Made by a program: the position numbers and the translations under genes. This document shows positions 33,878 to 44,342 of a stretch of DNA of 64,000 nt, piece by piece; the first letter of the stretch is position 1; the number at the start of each line of letters is the position of its first letter. Source of the DNA: CAYNHF01 sp964397045 (GTDB lineage Bacteria > Actinomycetota > Acidimicrobiia > Spongiisociales > UBA5794); contig CAYNHF010000011.1 of assembly GCA_964397045.1 (NCBI GenBank), positions 66,358-130,357 of the forward strand, given 5' to 3'. The notes under the pieces were generated by a model. The model was not told where the DNA came from. It worked only from the letters and a program-made list of their open reading frames with translations, and made no database searches.

Positions 33878-35031
33878 GCGGCGTGTTGGTGCTGGCCGAC
33901 GGAACGGTGTTTCGAGGTACGTCGGTTGGTGCTCCCGGCCTTGCTACCGGCGAGGTGGTTTTCAACACGGCGATGACCGGCTACCAGGAGATAGCAACCG
34001 ACCCTTCGTATGCCGAGCAGGTGGTCGTGATGACCGCGGCCCACATCGGCAACTACGGTGTCGCTCACTCCGATGACCAGTCCGGCTCGCCGCATCTGAA
34101 GGGCCTCATCATCCGATCGATGGCCCGGCGCGCCTCGAGTTGGCGGGCTGAGGCCGATTTGGCGTCGTGGCTCCAGGGCCACGGTGTGGTAACGCTCTCT
34201 GATGTCGATACCCGCCGGCTGACTCGCCATGTGCGGACGCACGGTGCGATGCCGGCCGCGGTTGCGACGGACCACACCGAGGCAGAGGTGAAGGCCGTCG
34301 CGGCGGCAGCCCCGCAACTGGAGGGCAAGGACCTGACCCTGCAAGTCACGACGCAGGAACCATATCGAGTGGAAGCAGAACACCCGCGTCGCGGTGGGAT
34401 CGTCGCGTTCGACTTCGGTATCAAGCGCGACATCTTGCGTGGCTGGACCAGGCGCGGGTTCGACGTGGACGTGCTTCCGGCCACTGCCAGCGCGACCGAT
34501 GTCCTCGCACTCCGACCGGACGCGGTATTCCTATCGAATGGGCCGGGCGACCCCGAACCCCTGCTCGGCAGCATCGCCGCGGTCCGGCAACTGCTCGACA
34601 AGGTCCCCGTGGTTGGTATCTGTTTGGGCCATCAGGTGCTGGCGCTGGCGCTGGGCGCACACTCCTTCAAGCTGCCGTTCGGTCACCACGGGGGCAACCA
34701 TCCGGTTCGGCGGTTGCGAGACGGGAAGATCGCGGTCACCGCTCAGAACCACGGATTCGCCATCGACCTGTGGGGTCTCAGTGAGCAGGATGCTCCCGAG
34801 TCGGGTGACGGGGTACCAAGCCGCGAACGCTTGCCCGCACGGGTCACCACCCCGATGGGAGAAGTGGAACCGACGCATCAGAACCTCAACGACGGCACAC
34901 TGGAAGGGCTGGTGTGTCTCGATGTCGCGGCAGCCTCGGTGCAGTACCACCCGGAGGCTGCTCCGGGGCCGCGAGATGCGGACGGGGTATTCGACGACTT
35001 CGTTGGGGTCATGGAGCGCTTCCATGCCTAA
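33874..35031 (+). CDS. carA: Carbamoyl-phosphate synthase small (glutaminase) subunit
   Basis: Hydrolyses glutamine and sends ammonia to CarB (385 residues). The N-terminal domain has EVVFNTAMTGYQEIATDPSY and the class I glutaminase has the Cys nucleophile in GICLGHQ, with the His-Glu pair in YHPEAAPGP. The C-terminal order is normal. It overlaps pyrC by ATGA and carB by eight bases. Since this is the only carAB pair here, it probably serves both pyrimidine and arginine synthesis, but that cannot be shown from one window. Confidence 0.95.
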   Translation: MSGVLVLADGTVFRGTSVGAPGLATGEVVFNTAMTGYQEIATDPSYAEQVVVMTAAHIGNYGVAHSDDQSGSPHLKGLIIRSMARRASSWRAEADLASWLQGHGVVTLSDVDTRRLTRHVRTHGAMPAAVATDHTEAEVKAVAAAAPQLEGKDLTLQVTTQEPYRVEAEHPRRGGIVAFDFGIKRDILRGWTRRGFDVDVLPATASATDVLALRPDAVFLSNGPGDPEPLLGSIAAVRQLLDKVPVVGICLGHQVLALALGAHSFKLPFGHHGGNHPVRRLRDGKIAVTAQNHGFAIDLWGLSEQDAPESGDGVPSRERLPARVTTPMGEVEPTHQNLNDGTLEGLVCLDVAAASVQYHPEAAPGPRDADGVFDDFVGVMERFHA

Positions 35032-38000
35032 AAGACAGGACCTGCGTTCGATTCTGGTGGTCGGCTCGGGTCCGATCGTCATCGGACAAGCCTGCGAGTT
35101 CGACTACTCGGGAACGCAGGCCGTGAAGGTGCTCCGTGAGCAGATGTATCGGGTCATCCTCGTGAATTCGAACCCGGCGACGATCATGACTGATCCCGAC
35201 CTGGCAGACGCGACGTATGTCGAGCCGATCACGGCTCCTGTGATCGAGGCCATCATCGACGAGGAACGACCAGACGCTCTGCTAGCGACGCTGGGGGGTC
35301 AAACGGCCCTCAACGTGACGATGGAACTCGCGGCAGCCGGTGTATTCGACAAGTTCGGGGTCGAGCTGATCGGGGCCGGTATCGAAGCGATCGCAACCGC
35401 TGAAGACCGGGGCCGCTTCAAGGTCGCCATGAACGAAGCCGGAATCGAGACGGCGCGCTCGAGCTATGTACGCTCGCTCGAGGATGCTCTCGCCACCGTG
35501 ACCGACCTGGGGTACCCGGCCATGGTGCGGCCGTCCTACATCCTGGGAGGCGGCGGCACGGGCCTGGCAGGTGACGAGGCTGCCTTTCGGCGGATCGTTA
35601 CTGCAGGCCTGGCTGCTTCGCCGGTGGGGGAGGTCCTGGTCGAGGAGTCGTTGCTGGGCTGGAAGGAGTATGAACTGGAGGTCATGCGAGACGGCGCAGA
35701 CAACGCCGTCATCGTCTGTTCCATCGAGAACCTCGATCCGATGGGCGTGCACACCGGAGATTCGATCACCGTTGCTCCCGCCATCACGCTGTCGGACAGG
35801 GAGTACCAGGACATGCGTGACGAAGCTATCACCTGCCTGCGTGCGATCGGCGTTGACACCGGGGGCTCCAACGTACAGTTTGCGGTCGATCCGAAGACCG
35901 GGAGGCGGGTGATCATCGAGATGAACCCGCGAGTGTCACGCTCTTCTGCCCTTGCATCGAAAGCCACCGGTTTTCCGATCGCCAAGATCGCCGCCCTGCT
36001 TGCCGTCGGCTACTGCCTGGACGAGATCGTTAACGACATCACGGGAGCGACGCCTGCCTCGTTCGAACCCGCCCTCGACTACATCGTCGTCAAGGTGCCA
36101 CGGTTTGACTTCGCGAAGTTCCCTTCCAGTTCCGGCGAACTGGGAACGGCGATGCAGTCCGTAGGCGAGGCGATGGCCATCGGTCGCAGCTTCTCCGAAG
36201 CGCTGCAGAAGGCGCTGCGCAGCCTGGAGACCGGTCGCAGCGGCCTCAACGCGGATCAGGCTGAGGTCGGCCTACTGGAATTGGGAGATGGCGAACTCCT
36301 CGCTCGCTGCGAGGTGCCATCACCCGACCGCATCTTCGCGGTCGCCGAGGCACTGCGCCGCGGTGTTGCGGTGGATGCGCTCGCCGAGCTGACCGCGATC
36401 GACCCGTGGTTCCTCGCTGAAATGAACTCCATCGTGTCGCTACGGAAGCGGCTGGTAGAGGGTGGTGAAGGGGTCGATGCCGGCACGCTGCGGCAGGCGA
36501 AACGAGACGGTTTCAGTGATCGGCAGCTGGCCTATCTGTGGGGCTGTCAAGAGGCGTCGGTCGCATCGCTGCGGCGCCGCCTCGACGTGACCCCGGTTTT
36601 CAGAACCGTCGATACCTGCGCCGCGGAGTTCGAGGCACGGACTCCATACTTCTACGGGACCTACGAGGAGGAAGACGAGGTTCCGGCCTCGGCTCCGGGA
36701 ACGGTTGTGGTACTCGGCTCGGGACCGAATCGGATCGGTCAAGGGATCGAGTTCGACTACTGCTGCGTACACGCCGCATTTGCATTGCGCGACGCCGGGT
36801 ATCGCACGGTGATGGTGAACTGCAATCCGGAGACCGTGTCGACGGACTACGACACTTCCGACCGGTTGTACTTCGAACCGCTCACGGTCGAAGACGTGCT
36901 GGCCATCTTGGAGGCCGAGCAACCGGAGGCGGTGGTGGTTCAGCTCGGCGGCCAGACCCCGCTCGGCCTGGCGCATGCGCTCGAAGCGGCCGGATTCAGG
37001 GTCGCAGGCACGTCGCCGGACGCGATCGACCTTGCGGAGGACCGCGAACGGTTCTCCGGCTTGTGTGCTGCAGTCGGTGTACCCCAGCCGGCACATGGCA
37101 TCGCTCGATCCGAGGCCGAGGCTGAAGCCGTCGTCGACCGGATCGGGCTTCCGGTATTGGTGAGGCCGTCGTATGTGCTCGGCGGAAGAGCAATGCGAAT
37201 CATCTACAGCGTCGAGGAACTGAGGGCCTACACCGATGAGTTGTACGGTTCGGCCCTGGGCGGTGACGCCGACCTGTCCGGAGCGCCGCTGCTGATCGAC
37301 CGTTTCCTGGAGTCCGCGGTCGAAGTGGACGTTGATGCCATCTACGACGGGGACGAACTCTTCATAGGTGGTGTGATGGAGCACGTGGAAGAGGCAGGGG
37401 TGCACTCAGGAGATAGTGCGTGTGTGGTGCCGCCCCCCACTCTCGGGACACGGGCCCACGAGAAGATCCTCCAATACACCGAGCGGCTGGCACGGGGCCT
37501 CGAAGTGCAAGGTCTGCTCAACATCCAGTTTGCCGTACAGGGAGATCAGGTCTTCGTCCTGGAAGCGAACCCGCGAGCCTCGAGAACCGTTCCGTTCATC
37601 TCGAAAGCGACCGGTGTGCCTCTGGCCAAGGTCGCGACGCGGGTGATGCTGGGCGAGTCGCTGGCAGATCTGCGAGCGGCGGGAGTCATCGCGGAACGGC
37701 TCCCGGCAGACTTCGTCGCGATCAAGGAAGCAGTGCTGCCCTGGACGAGGTTCCCGGATGAAGACACCGTGCTCGGCCCCGAGATGCGGGCCACCGGTGA
37801 GGTCATGGGCCTCGGGCCTGATCTCGGGGTCGCCTACGGCAAGTCGTTGCTCGCCGCGGGTCATCGGCTGCCTGCCGAGGGCCAGGTCTTCATTTCACTC
37901 GCCGATCGCGACAAACCGGTCGGAGTTGAGGTGGCCGGGCACTTCGCAGCGGCCGGCTTCCGACTCCTGGCCACCCACGGCACCGCAGGCCACCTCGCCA

Positions 38001-38287
38001 GGCACGGCATCGCGGCGACCCACGTCGACAAGGTAGGGGAGGGACCCTACGACCCGGTCGCACTCATCGAGGACGGTGCGATCGACCTGGTCGTCAACAC
38101 ACCTCGCGGCAAGCGAGCCCGCGGCGATGGTGGGCTCATCAGGCGCGCGGCCACCCGGCATGGGATCCCGTGCGTGACCACCGTGCAAGGCGGGCTGGCG
38201 ATGGCGGGCAGCTTACGCGGGGCCGATCTCAAACGCGCCGAGGTGGCTCCGCTGCAGGAATACCACGACCGGTTATCGCATGGTTGA
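35024..38287 (+). CDS. carB: Carbamoyl-phosphate synthase large subunit
   Basis: Large synthetase of 1087 residues with two homologous ATP-grasp halves. The first begins VVGSGPIVIGQACEFDYSG and includes EMNPRVSRSSALASKATGFP; the second begins VLGSGPNRIGQGIEFDYCC and includes EANPRASRTVPFISKATGVP. The allosteric MGS-like domain at the C-terminus includes FRLLATHGTAGHLARHGI and VVNTPRGK. Full length and collinear with known CarB; no inteins or insertions. Overlaps carA by eight bases and pyrD by eight bases. Confidence 0.97.
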   Translation: MPKRQDLRSILVVGSGPIVIGQACEFDYSGTQAVKVLREQMYRVILVNSNPATIMTDPDLADATYVEPITAPVIEAIIDEERPDALLATLGGQTALNVTMELAAAGVFDKFGVELIGAGIEAIATAEDRGRFKVAMNEAGIETARSSYVRSLEDALATVTDLGYPAMVRPSYILGGGGTGLAGDEAAFRRIVTAGLAASPVGEVLVEESLLGWKEYELEVMRDGADNAVIVCSIENLDPMGVHTGDSITVAPAITLSDREYQDMRDEAITCLRAIGVDTGGSNVQFAVDPKTGRRVIIEMNPRVSRSSALASKATGFPIAKIAALLAVGYCLDEIVNDITGATPASFEPALDYIVVKVPRFDFAKFPSSSGELGTAMQSVGEAMAIGRSFSEALQKALRSLETGRSGLNADQAEVGLLELGDGELLARCEVPSPDRIFAVAEALRRGVAVDALAELTAIDPWFLAEMNSIVSLRKRLVEGGEGVDAGTLRQAKRDGFSDRQLAYLWGCQEASVASLRRRLDVTPVFRTVDTCAAEFEARTPYFYGTYEEEDEVPASAPGTVVVLGSGPNRIGQGIEFDYCCVHAAFALRDAGYRTVMVNCNPETVSTDYDTSDRLYFEPLTVEDVLAILEAEQPEAVVVQLGGQTPLGLAHALEAAGFRVAGTSPDAIDLAEDRERFSGLCAAVGVPQPAHGIARSEAEAEAVVDRIGLPVLVRPSYVLGGRAMRIIYSVEELRAYTDELYGSALGGDADLSGAPLLIDRFLESAVEVDVDAIYDGDELFIGGVMEHVEEAGVHSGDSACVVPPPTLGTRAHEKILQYTERLARGLEVQGLLNIQFAVQGDQVFVLEANPRASRTVPFISKATGVPLAKVATRVMLGESLADLRAAGVIAERLPADFVAIKEAVLPWTRFPDEDTVLGPEMRATGEVMGLGPDLGVAYGKSLLAAGHRLPAEGQVFISLADRDKPVGVEVAGHFAAAGFRLLATHGTAGHLARHGIAATHVDKVGEGPYDPVALIEDGAIDLVVNTPRGKRARGDGGLIRRAATRHGIPCVTTVQGGLAMAGSLRGADLKRAEVAPLQEYHDRLSHG

Positions 38288-39197
38288 TCTGTCGGTTGAC
38301 CTCGGCCCCTTGCGGCTGGCAACCCCTCTGGTAGCGGCGTCCGGGACCGTGGGATCTGTCGTCGATTTCGCGGCCGTCGGAGCACTCGAGGCTTACGGGG
38401 CTGCGGTGGCCAAGTCGGTGAGTGAAGAGCCGTGGCAAGGAAGGCAGGCACCGCGCCTGGCGCCGACCGCCACCGGCATGCTGAACGCGATCGGTATTCA
38501 GAATCCGGGTATCGAGGCCTGGCTGGACACGTACGCGGCCGCCGTCGGGAGCCTCGACGTCGCGGTCTGGGGGTCTGCCGTCGGCTACACCCCGAACCAG
38601 TTCGCGCGGGTAGCCGCCGGTCTGTCCAGAGCCGCCATCGCAGCGATCGAAGTGAATCTCTCTTGCCCCAATCTCGAAGACGAGTCGATGTTCGCACTCG
38701 ATCCAGATGCGTCGGCTGCCGTCATTGCAGCCGTGCGGGCCGAGACAGCACTGCCGGTCGGCGCCAAGTTGTCACCCAACGCCCCGGATGTTGTCGCCGT
38801 GGCGGCCGCCGTCGCCGATGCCGGAGCCGACTTCGTCGTGCTCACCAATACGGTGTGGGGGGCAGGGATCGACGTAGAGACCCGTCGTCCGCTTCTGTCG
38901 AGTGTCGTCGGCGGATACTCCGGCCGCGGCATCAAACCGATCGCGCTTCGCTGTGTATGGGAGGTGCATCAGGCGCTCCCCGAGCTGCCGATCGTGGGCT
39001 GTGGCGGCGTCCGTACGGGCACCGATGCGGTTGAGTTCCTGTTGGCAGGGGCGTCTGCCGTTGCGCTGGGCAGTGTGCATTTCGAAGCACCCCGAGCCGG
39101 ACGTCGGGTACTCGACGAATTGACGCAGCACTGCGAGGGTCACGACGTCAGTGCAGTGGCAGAACTGACGGGAGGAGCAATACCGTGGGAGAAGTGA
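38280..39197 (+). CDS. pyrD: Dihydroorotate dehydrogenase, class 1 (PyrDB-like)
   Basis: FMN enzyme of 305 residues that oxidises dihydroorotate to orotate. The beginning VDLGPLRLATPLVAASGTVG resembles PyrDB proteins, and the catalytic residue is Cys in EVNLSCPN, which marks class 1 rather than the quinone-dependent class 2 (Ser) common in mycobacteria. The phosphate/FMN loop includes GCGGVRTGTDAVEFLLAGA. Class 1B enzymes normally need the PyrK iron-sulfur/FAD subunit, but no pyrK is adjacent. Start overlaps carB by eight bases. Confidence 0.92.
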   Translation: MVDLSVDLGPLRLATPLVAASGTVGSVVDFAAVGALEAYGAAVAKSVSEEPWQGRQAPRLAPTATGMLNAIGIQNPGIEAWLDTYAAAVGSLDVAVWGSAVGYTPNQFARVAAGLSRAAIAAIEVNLSCPNLEDESMFALDPDASAAVIAAVRAETALPVGAKLSPNAPDVVAVAAAVADAGADFVVLTNTVWGAGIDVETRRPLLSSVVGGYSGRGIKPIALRCVWEVHQALPELPIVGCGGVRTGTDAVEFLLAGASAVALGSVHFEAPRAGRRVLDELTQHCEGHDVSAVAELTGGAIPWEK

Positions 39198-39895
39198 CCC
39201 CGGTGATCGTCGCTCTCGATGTGGGCTCCGCTGAAGAGGCAGTCCGTCTCGCTCGGCAGGTGGCGCCGCATGTCGGGGGGTTCAAGATCGGGCTCGGGCT
39301 ACTTCACGGCCCAGGACCGGGAGCGATCGCGGCACTCAACGATCTCGGAAAGCCGGTGTTTGCCGATGCCAAGCTGCACGACATTCCTTCTCAGGTCGAT
39401 GTAGCCGCCCGGCGCCTGGGTGCGTGGGGTGCGAGATGGGTGACGGCTCACGTGTCTGGTGGCGACGACATGCTGCGCGCGGCAGTGGAGGGCCTCGGAA
39501 TTGGTTCTGGCGGAGCAGGCGGGATCCTGGGCGTCTCGGTGCTGACCAGCCTGGACGAAACCAGGCTGGCGGCGATTGGCATCGCCTCGACCCCAGGCAA
39601 GCTCGTGTCGCGAATGGCGCGGGTTGCTGCGGCGGCTGGGTGCGAGGGGTTGGTGTGCTCTCCCCGCGAGTTGGGAGTCGTGCGTGAGGTAGCACCTGAT
39701 CTCACGACCGTGATTCCCGGTATTCGGCCTGGCGGTCCAGCGGGTGACGATCAGCGGCGGGTTGCCACTCCGGCCGAGGCCATGTCCCGCGGCGCCGACT
39801 GGCTGGTGATCGGACGGCCCATTACCAGGGCCGAGGATCCGGCACGGGCCGCAGAAGAAATCTCCCGCGACCTCCATTCCGAAGACGTGAGTTGA
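39185..39895 (+). CDS. pyrF: Orotidine 5'-phosphate decarboxylase
   Basis: Last enzyme of UMP synthesis (236 residues, short bacterial type). VIVALDVGSAEEAV begins the barrel, the catalytic Asp-Lys-Asp tetrad is in FADAKLHDIPSQV, and the phosphate-binding end is IPGIRPGG ... RGADWLVIGRPITRAEDP. GTG 39185 was chosen because GGAGGA (39171-39176) lies eight bases upstream; a second in-frame GTG at 39194 would form GTGA with the pyrD stop but is too far from this site. It closes the pyr operon. Confidence 0.94.
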   Translation: MGEVTPVIVALDVGSAEEAVRLARQVAPHVGGFKIGLGLLHGPGPGAIAALNDLGKPVFADAKLHDIPSQVDVAARRLGAWGARWVTAHVSGGDDMLRAAVEGLGIGSGGAGGILGVSVLTSLDETRLAAIGIASTPGKLVSRMARVAAAAGCEGLVCSPRELGVVREVAPDLTTVIPGIRPGGPAGDDQRRVATPAEAMSRGADWLVIGRPITRAEDPARAAEEISRDLHSEDVS

Positions 39896-39930
39896 TAGAG
39901 TCGGACGTACGTTGGAGCAGGAGGGATTGG

Positions 39931-40242
39931 ATGGCACCACCGAAGCTGACCGCCGAACAGCGGAACGCAGCTCTCGCCAAGGCCGCAGAAGCGCGCACAA
40001 CGAGAGCCGAGATGAAGGAACTTCTTCGAACAGGCAGCTTGACCCTTCCCGAAGTGCTCGACCGCGCCGAGACCGACGACATCGTTGCCGGCACCAAGGT
40101 GTACGCCGTGTTGGTGTCGCTTCCGGGGCTCGGCAAGGTGAAGGCATCCAGGGTCATGGAAGAGTTGGGGATCGCTTCGAACCGGCGATTGCGCGGCCTG
40201 GGCACCAGGCAGAAGGCTGCCCTGCTGGAGATGTTCTCGTAG
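39931..40242 (+). CDS. mihF: Actinobacterial integration host factor (mIHF)
   Basis: Small nucleoid protein of 103 residues, unrelated to proteobacterial IHF, that binds and bends DNA through a helix-two-turn-helix module. The whole sequence is collinear with mycobacterial mIHF: MAPPKLTAEQRNAALAKAAE at the start, the VLVSLPGLGKVKASRVMEEL H2TH region and the end RRLRGLGTRQKAALLE. ATG 39931 has GGAGGG at 39920-39925. Its position after pyrF and before rpoZ is the classical one and is a strong actinobacterial marker. Confidence 0.94.
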   Translation: MAPPKLTAEQRNAALAKAAEARTTRAEMKELLRTGSLTLPEVLDRAETDDIVAGTKVYAVLVSLPGLGKVKASRVMEELGIASNRRLRGLGTRQKAALLEMFS

Positions 40243-40385
40243 TCGCAACCAGGGGACCCACCGAGCCGAGGTGAGGTTGATGGCCTGCTCGCCCGAACGC
40301 GGTCGGAGGGGTGATGTCGCCCGCTCGGTGTACCTGTAATCTCACGTCCGCTCCTCATCGTCGAGCTCAGGGAGAGCGTCTCCAC

Positions 40386-40946
40386 GTGATCATCACCGTT
40401 TCTGGGAAGCCGGGGTCGGGAAAGAGCACCATCGGTAAGCTGCTGGCGGCGCGCCTCGGGGTGGATCACCTGTCTGCAGGCGATTTCATGCGCCAGCTGG
40501 CGGCAGAGCGCAATCTCACAGTGCTGGAGTTGTCGGAGGTAGCGGAAGCAGACGCCGGCATCGATCGCGAGATCGACCAACGGAGCGCTCGCTTCGGTGA
40601 AATCGAATCCGACCTGGTGATCGATGCCAGGCTGGCCTGGCATTTCATCCCAGCTGCTATCAAGGTGTTTCTCGACGTGAGCCTCGATGTGGCAGCAGAG
40701 CGGATCTTCGAGGCGGGCAGAAAGGCCGAACGAGAGAACATCGATCTGGCAACGACCAGGCGAAACATCGAGGAGCGGACCCGCTCGGAGTCGAGCCGAT
40801 ATCTGGACTACTACGGCGTCGACTATCTGGATCTTGCGCACTACGACCTGGTGGTGGATACGTCACACGTCACCGTGGAACAGATTGTCGATCGGATTCT
40901 CGACTACGTCGCGACGGTCCAGACCCCGGGACCTCCGCAAGGATGA
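40386..40946 (+). CDS. Cytidylate-kinase-like P-loop kinase in the gmk position
   Basis: P-loop NMP kinase of 186 residues. Walker A is GKPGSGKSTIGKLLAARLG, followed by HLSAGDFMRQLAAERNLTVL, IDREIDQRSARFGEIESD and DLVIDARLAWHFIP; this pattern fits the archaeal-type cytidylate kinase (Cytidylate_kin2) group and not guanylate kinase, which has GPSGVGKST and a different GMP-binding domain. In other Actinomycetota gmk lies here. The GTG start at 40386 has GGAGAG (40371-40376). Substrate is uncertain: CMP by family resemblance, though another small molecule or RNA-related role is possible. The 143 bases before it hold only a weak TGTAAT hexamer (40335-40340). Confidence 0.75.
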   Translation: MIITVSGKPGSGKSTIGKLLAARLGVDHLSAGDFMRQLAAERNLTVLELSEVAEADAGIDREIDQRSARFGEIESDLVIDARLAWHFIPAAIKVFLDVSLDVAAERIFEAGRKAERENIDLATTRRNIEERTRSESSRYLDYYGVDYLDLAHYDLVVDTSHVTVEQIVDRILDYVATVQTPGPPQG

Positions 40947-41078
40947 TCGAGAAAGGTTTGGAGCGCCTCTATACTCCGGGGCCCCGGGCCTCGCTGCGAC
41001 GACCGCGAGCGAAGCGCACGGACCATTCACCCGGCCGAGAATAGGGCCGTACGGCACGCAACCGAGGAGACCAGACTC

Positions 41079-41306
41079 ATGATCGAGCCACCCATCGGCG
41101 GCCTTCTGGAGAAGGCAGAGACCCGTTTCGGTCTGGTGGTGTTGTCTGCCAGGCGGGCCCGTCAGATCAACGCGTATTTCAATCAGCTCGGTGAAGGGTT
41201 GGGCAGCTACGTCCCGCCGCAGGTGCACAGCCTGTCGCGTAAACCTCTGTCGATCGCCCTGGAAGAGATCGACACCGACAAGGTCGTTATCGAGACGGAA
41301 GAGTAG
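41079..41306 (+). CDS. rpoZ: RNA polymerase omega subunit
   Basis: Small subunit of 75 residues that helps assemble RNA polymerase by clamping the beta' C-terminus. IGGLLEKAETRFGLVVLSARRARQIN matches the conserved omega core (two blocks of the family motif), and the region after it, SRKPLSIALEEI, is typical of actinobacterial omega. The ATG has GAGGAGA around 41064-41070. The 132 bases between the kinase and rpoZ show no other gene. coaBC starts three bases after its stop. Confidence 0.9.
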   Translation: MIEPPIGGLLEKAETRFGLVVLSARRARQINAYFNQLGEGLGSYVPPQVHSLSRKPLSIALEEIDTDKVVIETEE

Positions 41307-41309
41307 GCA

Positions 41310-42491
<1,182 letters not shown>

Positions 42492-42493
42492 CT

Positions 42494-44272
42494 CTGGCCG
42501 CCGTCGCTCAAGTCATACCCAGTATTCCAGCGTTCTCCGTCGACGACGGCTTCGCATACGCTATTCCCGAGACGATCAGCAATGTCACCGTCGGACGTAT
42601 GGTGCGCGTGCCGCTGGGAGGTCGCGTGGTCCGGGGGTATGTCGTGGGGGTGCGCGAAGTTGGAGATGCCGGCAAGCTGCGTGAGGTGCGCGCGGTGTCC
42701 GGCGACTTTGCGCTTTTCGATAGCCGGCTGCTGCAGACGATTCGCTGGACGGCGTTGCACTACGTTGCCCCAGTTGCCACAGTGCTGGCGAAGACGGCAC
42801 CGCCGAACTTGCCGCGACATCGTAAGGCTCTCGATTTGCCCGCACCTCCGCAGCGAGAGTCGCCGCTTCCCGCGGCATCGGCGGCAGCCGGCGAGGGCAG
42901 GCGCGTCGCGAGTCAGTACCTGGTTGGTCCCGGACCGTGGGGAGAGCTGATCTCCGGCCTCTGTGGTCCGGTGGTACATGGGGGGAGGTCTGCCGTGGTG
43001 GTTGCTCCTACCGTCATCGAGGCGGCGGAGCTGGTTGATGCCCTGCGACGTTCCTTCGGCACGCGAGTCCTCTTTGCGACATCGTCGAGCCCCGCCAAGG
43101 ATGTCACCGCAGCGTGGGTGCATGCCGCGACCACCCCAGGGGTGATCCTCGTCGGAACCCGCGAGATTGCCCTATGGCCGGTCGCCGCGCTCGGCATGGG
43201 AGTGATCGTGGAGGAAGGCAGGCGTGCGATGAAGGCTCCACAGTCGCCTACGTTGCATGCCTTCCAATTGCTGCGACGTCGGGCCGCAGTCGAACGCTTC
43301 TCGCTCGTTCTTGCCGGACCGGTGCCGACGCTGGAGGCCGTAGCTGCCGGCATTGAACTGCGTGAGCCGCCGCGCCGGGTCTGGAGTCTCGTCGAGGTGG
43401 TCGACAGGGGAGAGGAGCCGCCGGGTTCGGGCATCATCTCGCCGCAGGCCTCCAGAGCGTTGCAGGGAGTCGTCAAGCGAGGAGCGTCGGCGTTCGTTCT
43501 GGTGCATGGCCGCGACTACGCACCGGCGTTCCGTTGCGTGCGCTGCCGGGCCGTGCGGCAGTGTCCGGTGTGTGGGGCGGGTGCAGCTCGCACCGACGTC
43601 TGTCGCAGGTGTGAAGCCGGGTTGGGCGCATGCGCCGAGTGTGGTGGAGAACGCTTCGAACCGCTCGGCGCGGGTGTGGGGAGGGTGGTCGACACGTTGC
43701 GGCGAATCATCGGCGACGAGGTAGGGCCGGCCGGCGCCGGCCGGCTCGTGACCGTTGGCACGGAGCGTGACCTGGCTGGGTTCGGGCGGATCCAACTTGG
43801 GGTAGCAATCGACGCAGACGGCTTGATCCTTGCTCCGAACTACCGGGCTGAGGAGGACGCCTTCCGCCTGTTGGCCCGCCTGGCGTCGCTGGTGGAACGT
43901 GGCAGAGGGAACCGCTGTCTGCTCCAGACCTCCCATCCGCACCATCGGGTGATCGAGGGGCTGCGGTCGGGTCACCCCTCCGAGTTCCTCATGACCTCCC
44001 TCGCCATGCGGGAGCGAGCCGGCTTCCCCCCTGCAACGGAACTGGTGGCGCTCGGCTTGAAGCGGGCACCCGGCGATGCGGACGACGCACTCCGAGCGAC
44101 GACCGGGGACCAGGCAGATGTGCTCGGCCCTGCCGTCGATCGCGATACGTTGCGGTGGCTGGTGCAGGGAGGAGGGTTGCGGCCGGTGCGGGTCCGCCTC
44201 CGTGGTCTGGTGCAGTCGTGGCGTGACGGCGGGGCCACCGTGCGGGTGGATGCTGACCCGATCGACCTATGA
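42494..44272 (+). CDS. priA: Primosomal protein PriA, helicase motifs degenerate, start uncertain
   Basis: Replication-restart protein. The 3'-end-binding N-terminal domain is recognisable from AAVAQVIPSIPAFSVDDGFA through RVPLGGRVVRGYVVGV. Zinc-binding cysteines lie in CVRCRAVRQCPVCGAG and CRRCEAGLGACAECGG. The Walker A position reads GPGPWGE and no DEAH motif is present, as in other actinobacterial PriA proteins that are thought to lack helicase activity. The first standard start is ATG 42599, but conserved sequence extends 35 codons upstream to CTG 42494, three bases after the coaBC stop; no ATG, GTG or TTG in frame exists in that stretch. I give the longer form; residues before 42599 depend on a CTG start. 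Confidence 0.8.
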   Translation: MAAVAQVIPSIPAFSVDDGFAYAIPETISNVTVGRMVRVPLGGRVVRGYVVGVREVGDAGKLREVRAVSGDFALFDSRLLQTIRWTALHYVAPVATVLAKTAPPNLPRHRKALDLPAPPQRESPLPAASAAAGEGRRVASQYLVGPGPWGELISGLCGPVVHGGRSAVVVAPTVIEAAELVDALRRSFGTRVLFATSSSPAKDVTAAWVHAATTPGVILVGTREIALWPVAALGMGVIVEEGRRAMKAPQSPTLHAFQLLRRRAAVERFSLVLAGPVPTLEAVAAGIELREPPRRVWSLVEVVDRGEEPPGSGIISPQASRALQGVVKRGASAFVLVHGRDYAPAFRCVRCRAVRQCPVCGAGAARTDVCRRCEAGLGACAECGGERFEPLGAGVGRVVDTLRRIIGDEVGPAGAGRLVTVGTERDLAGFGRIQLGVAIDADGLILAPNYRAEEDAFRLLARLASLVERGRGNRCLLQTSHPHHRVIEGLRSGHPSEFLMTSLAMRERAGFPPATELVALGLKRAPGDADDALRATTGDQADVLGPAVDRDTLRWLVQGGGLRPVRVRLRGLVQSWRDGGATVRVDADPIDL

Positions 44273-44342
44273 ACCGTCCCGGCCTCCAGCCGTTCCTGGT
44301 GGGTCACCGAGTATCCTGCCCAACCTGATCAAGGGTGTAGCA

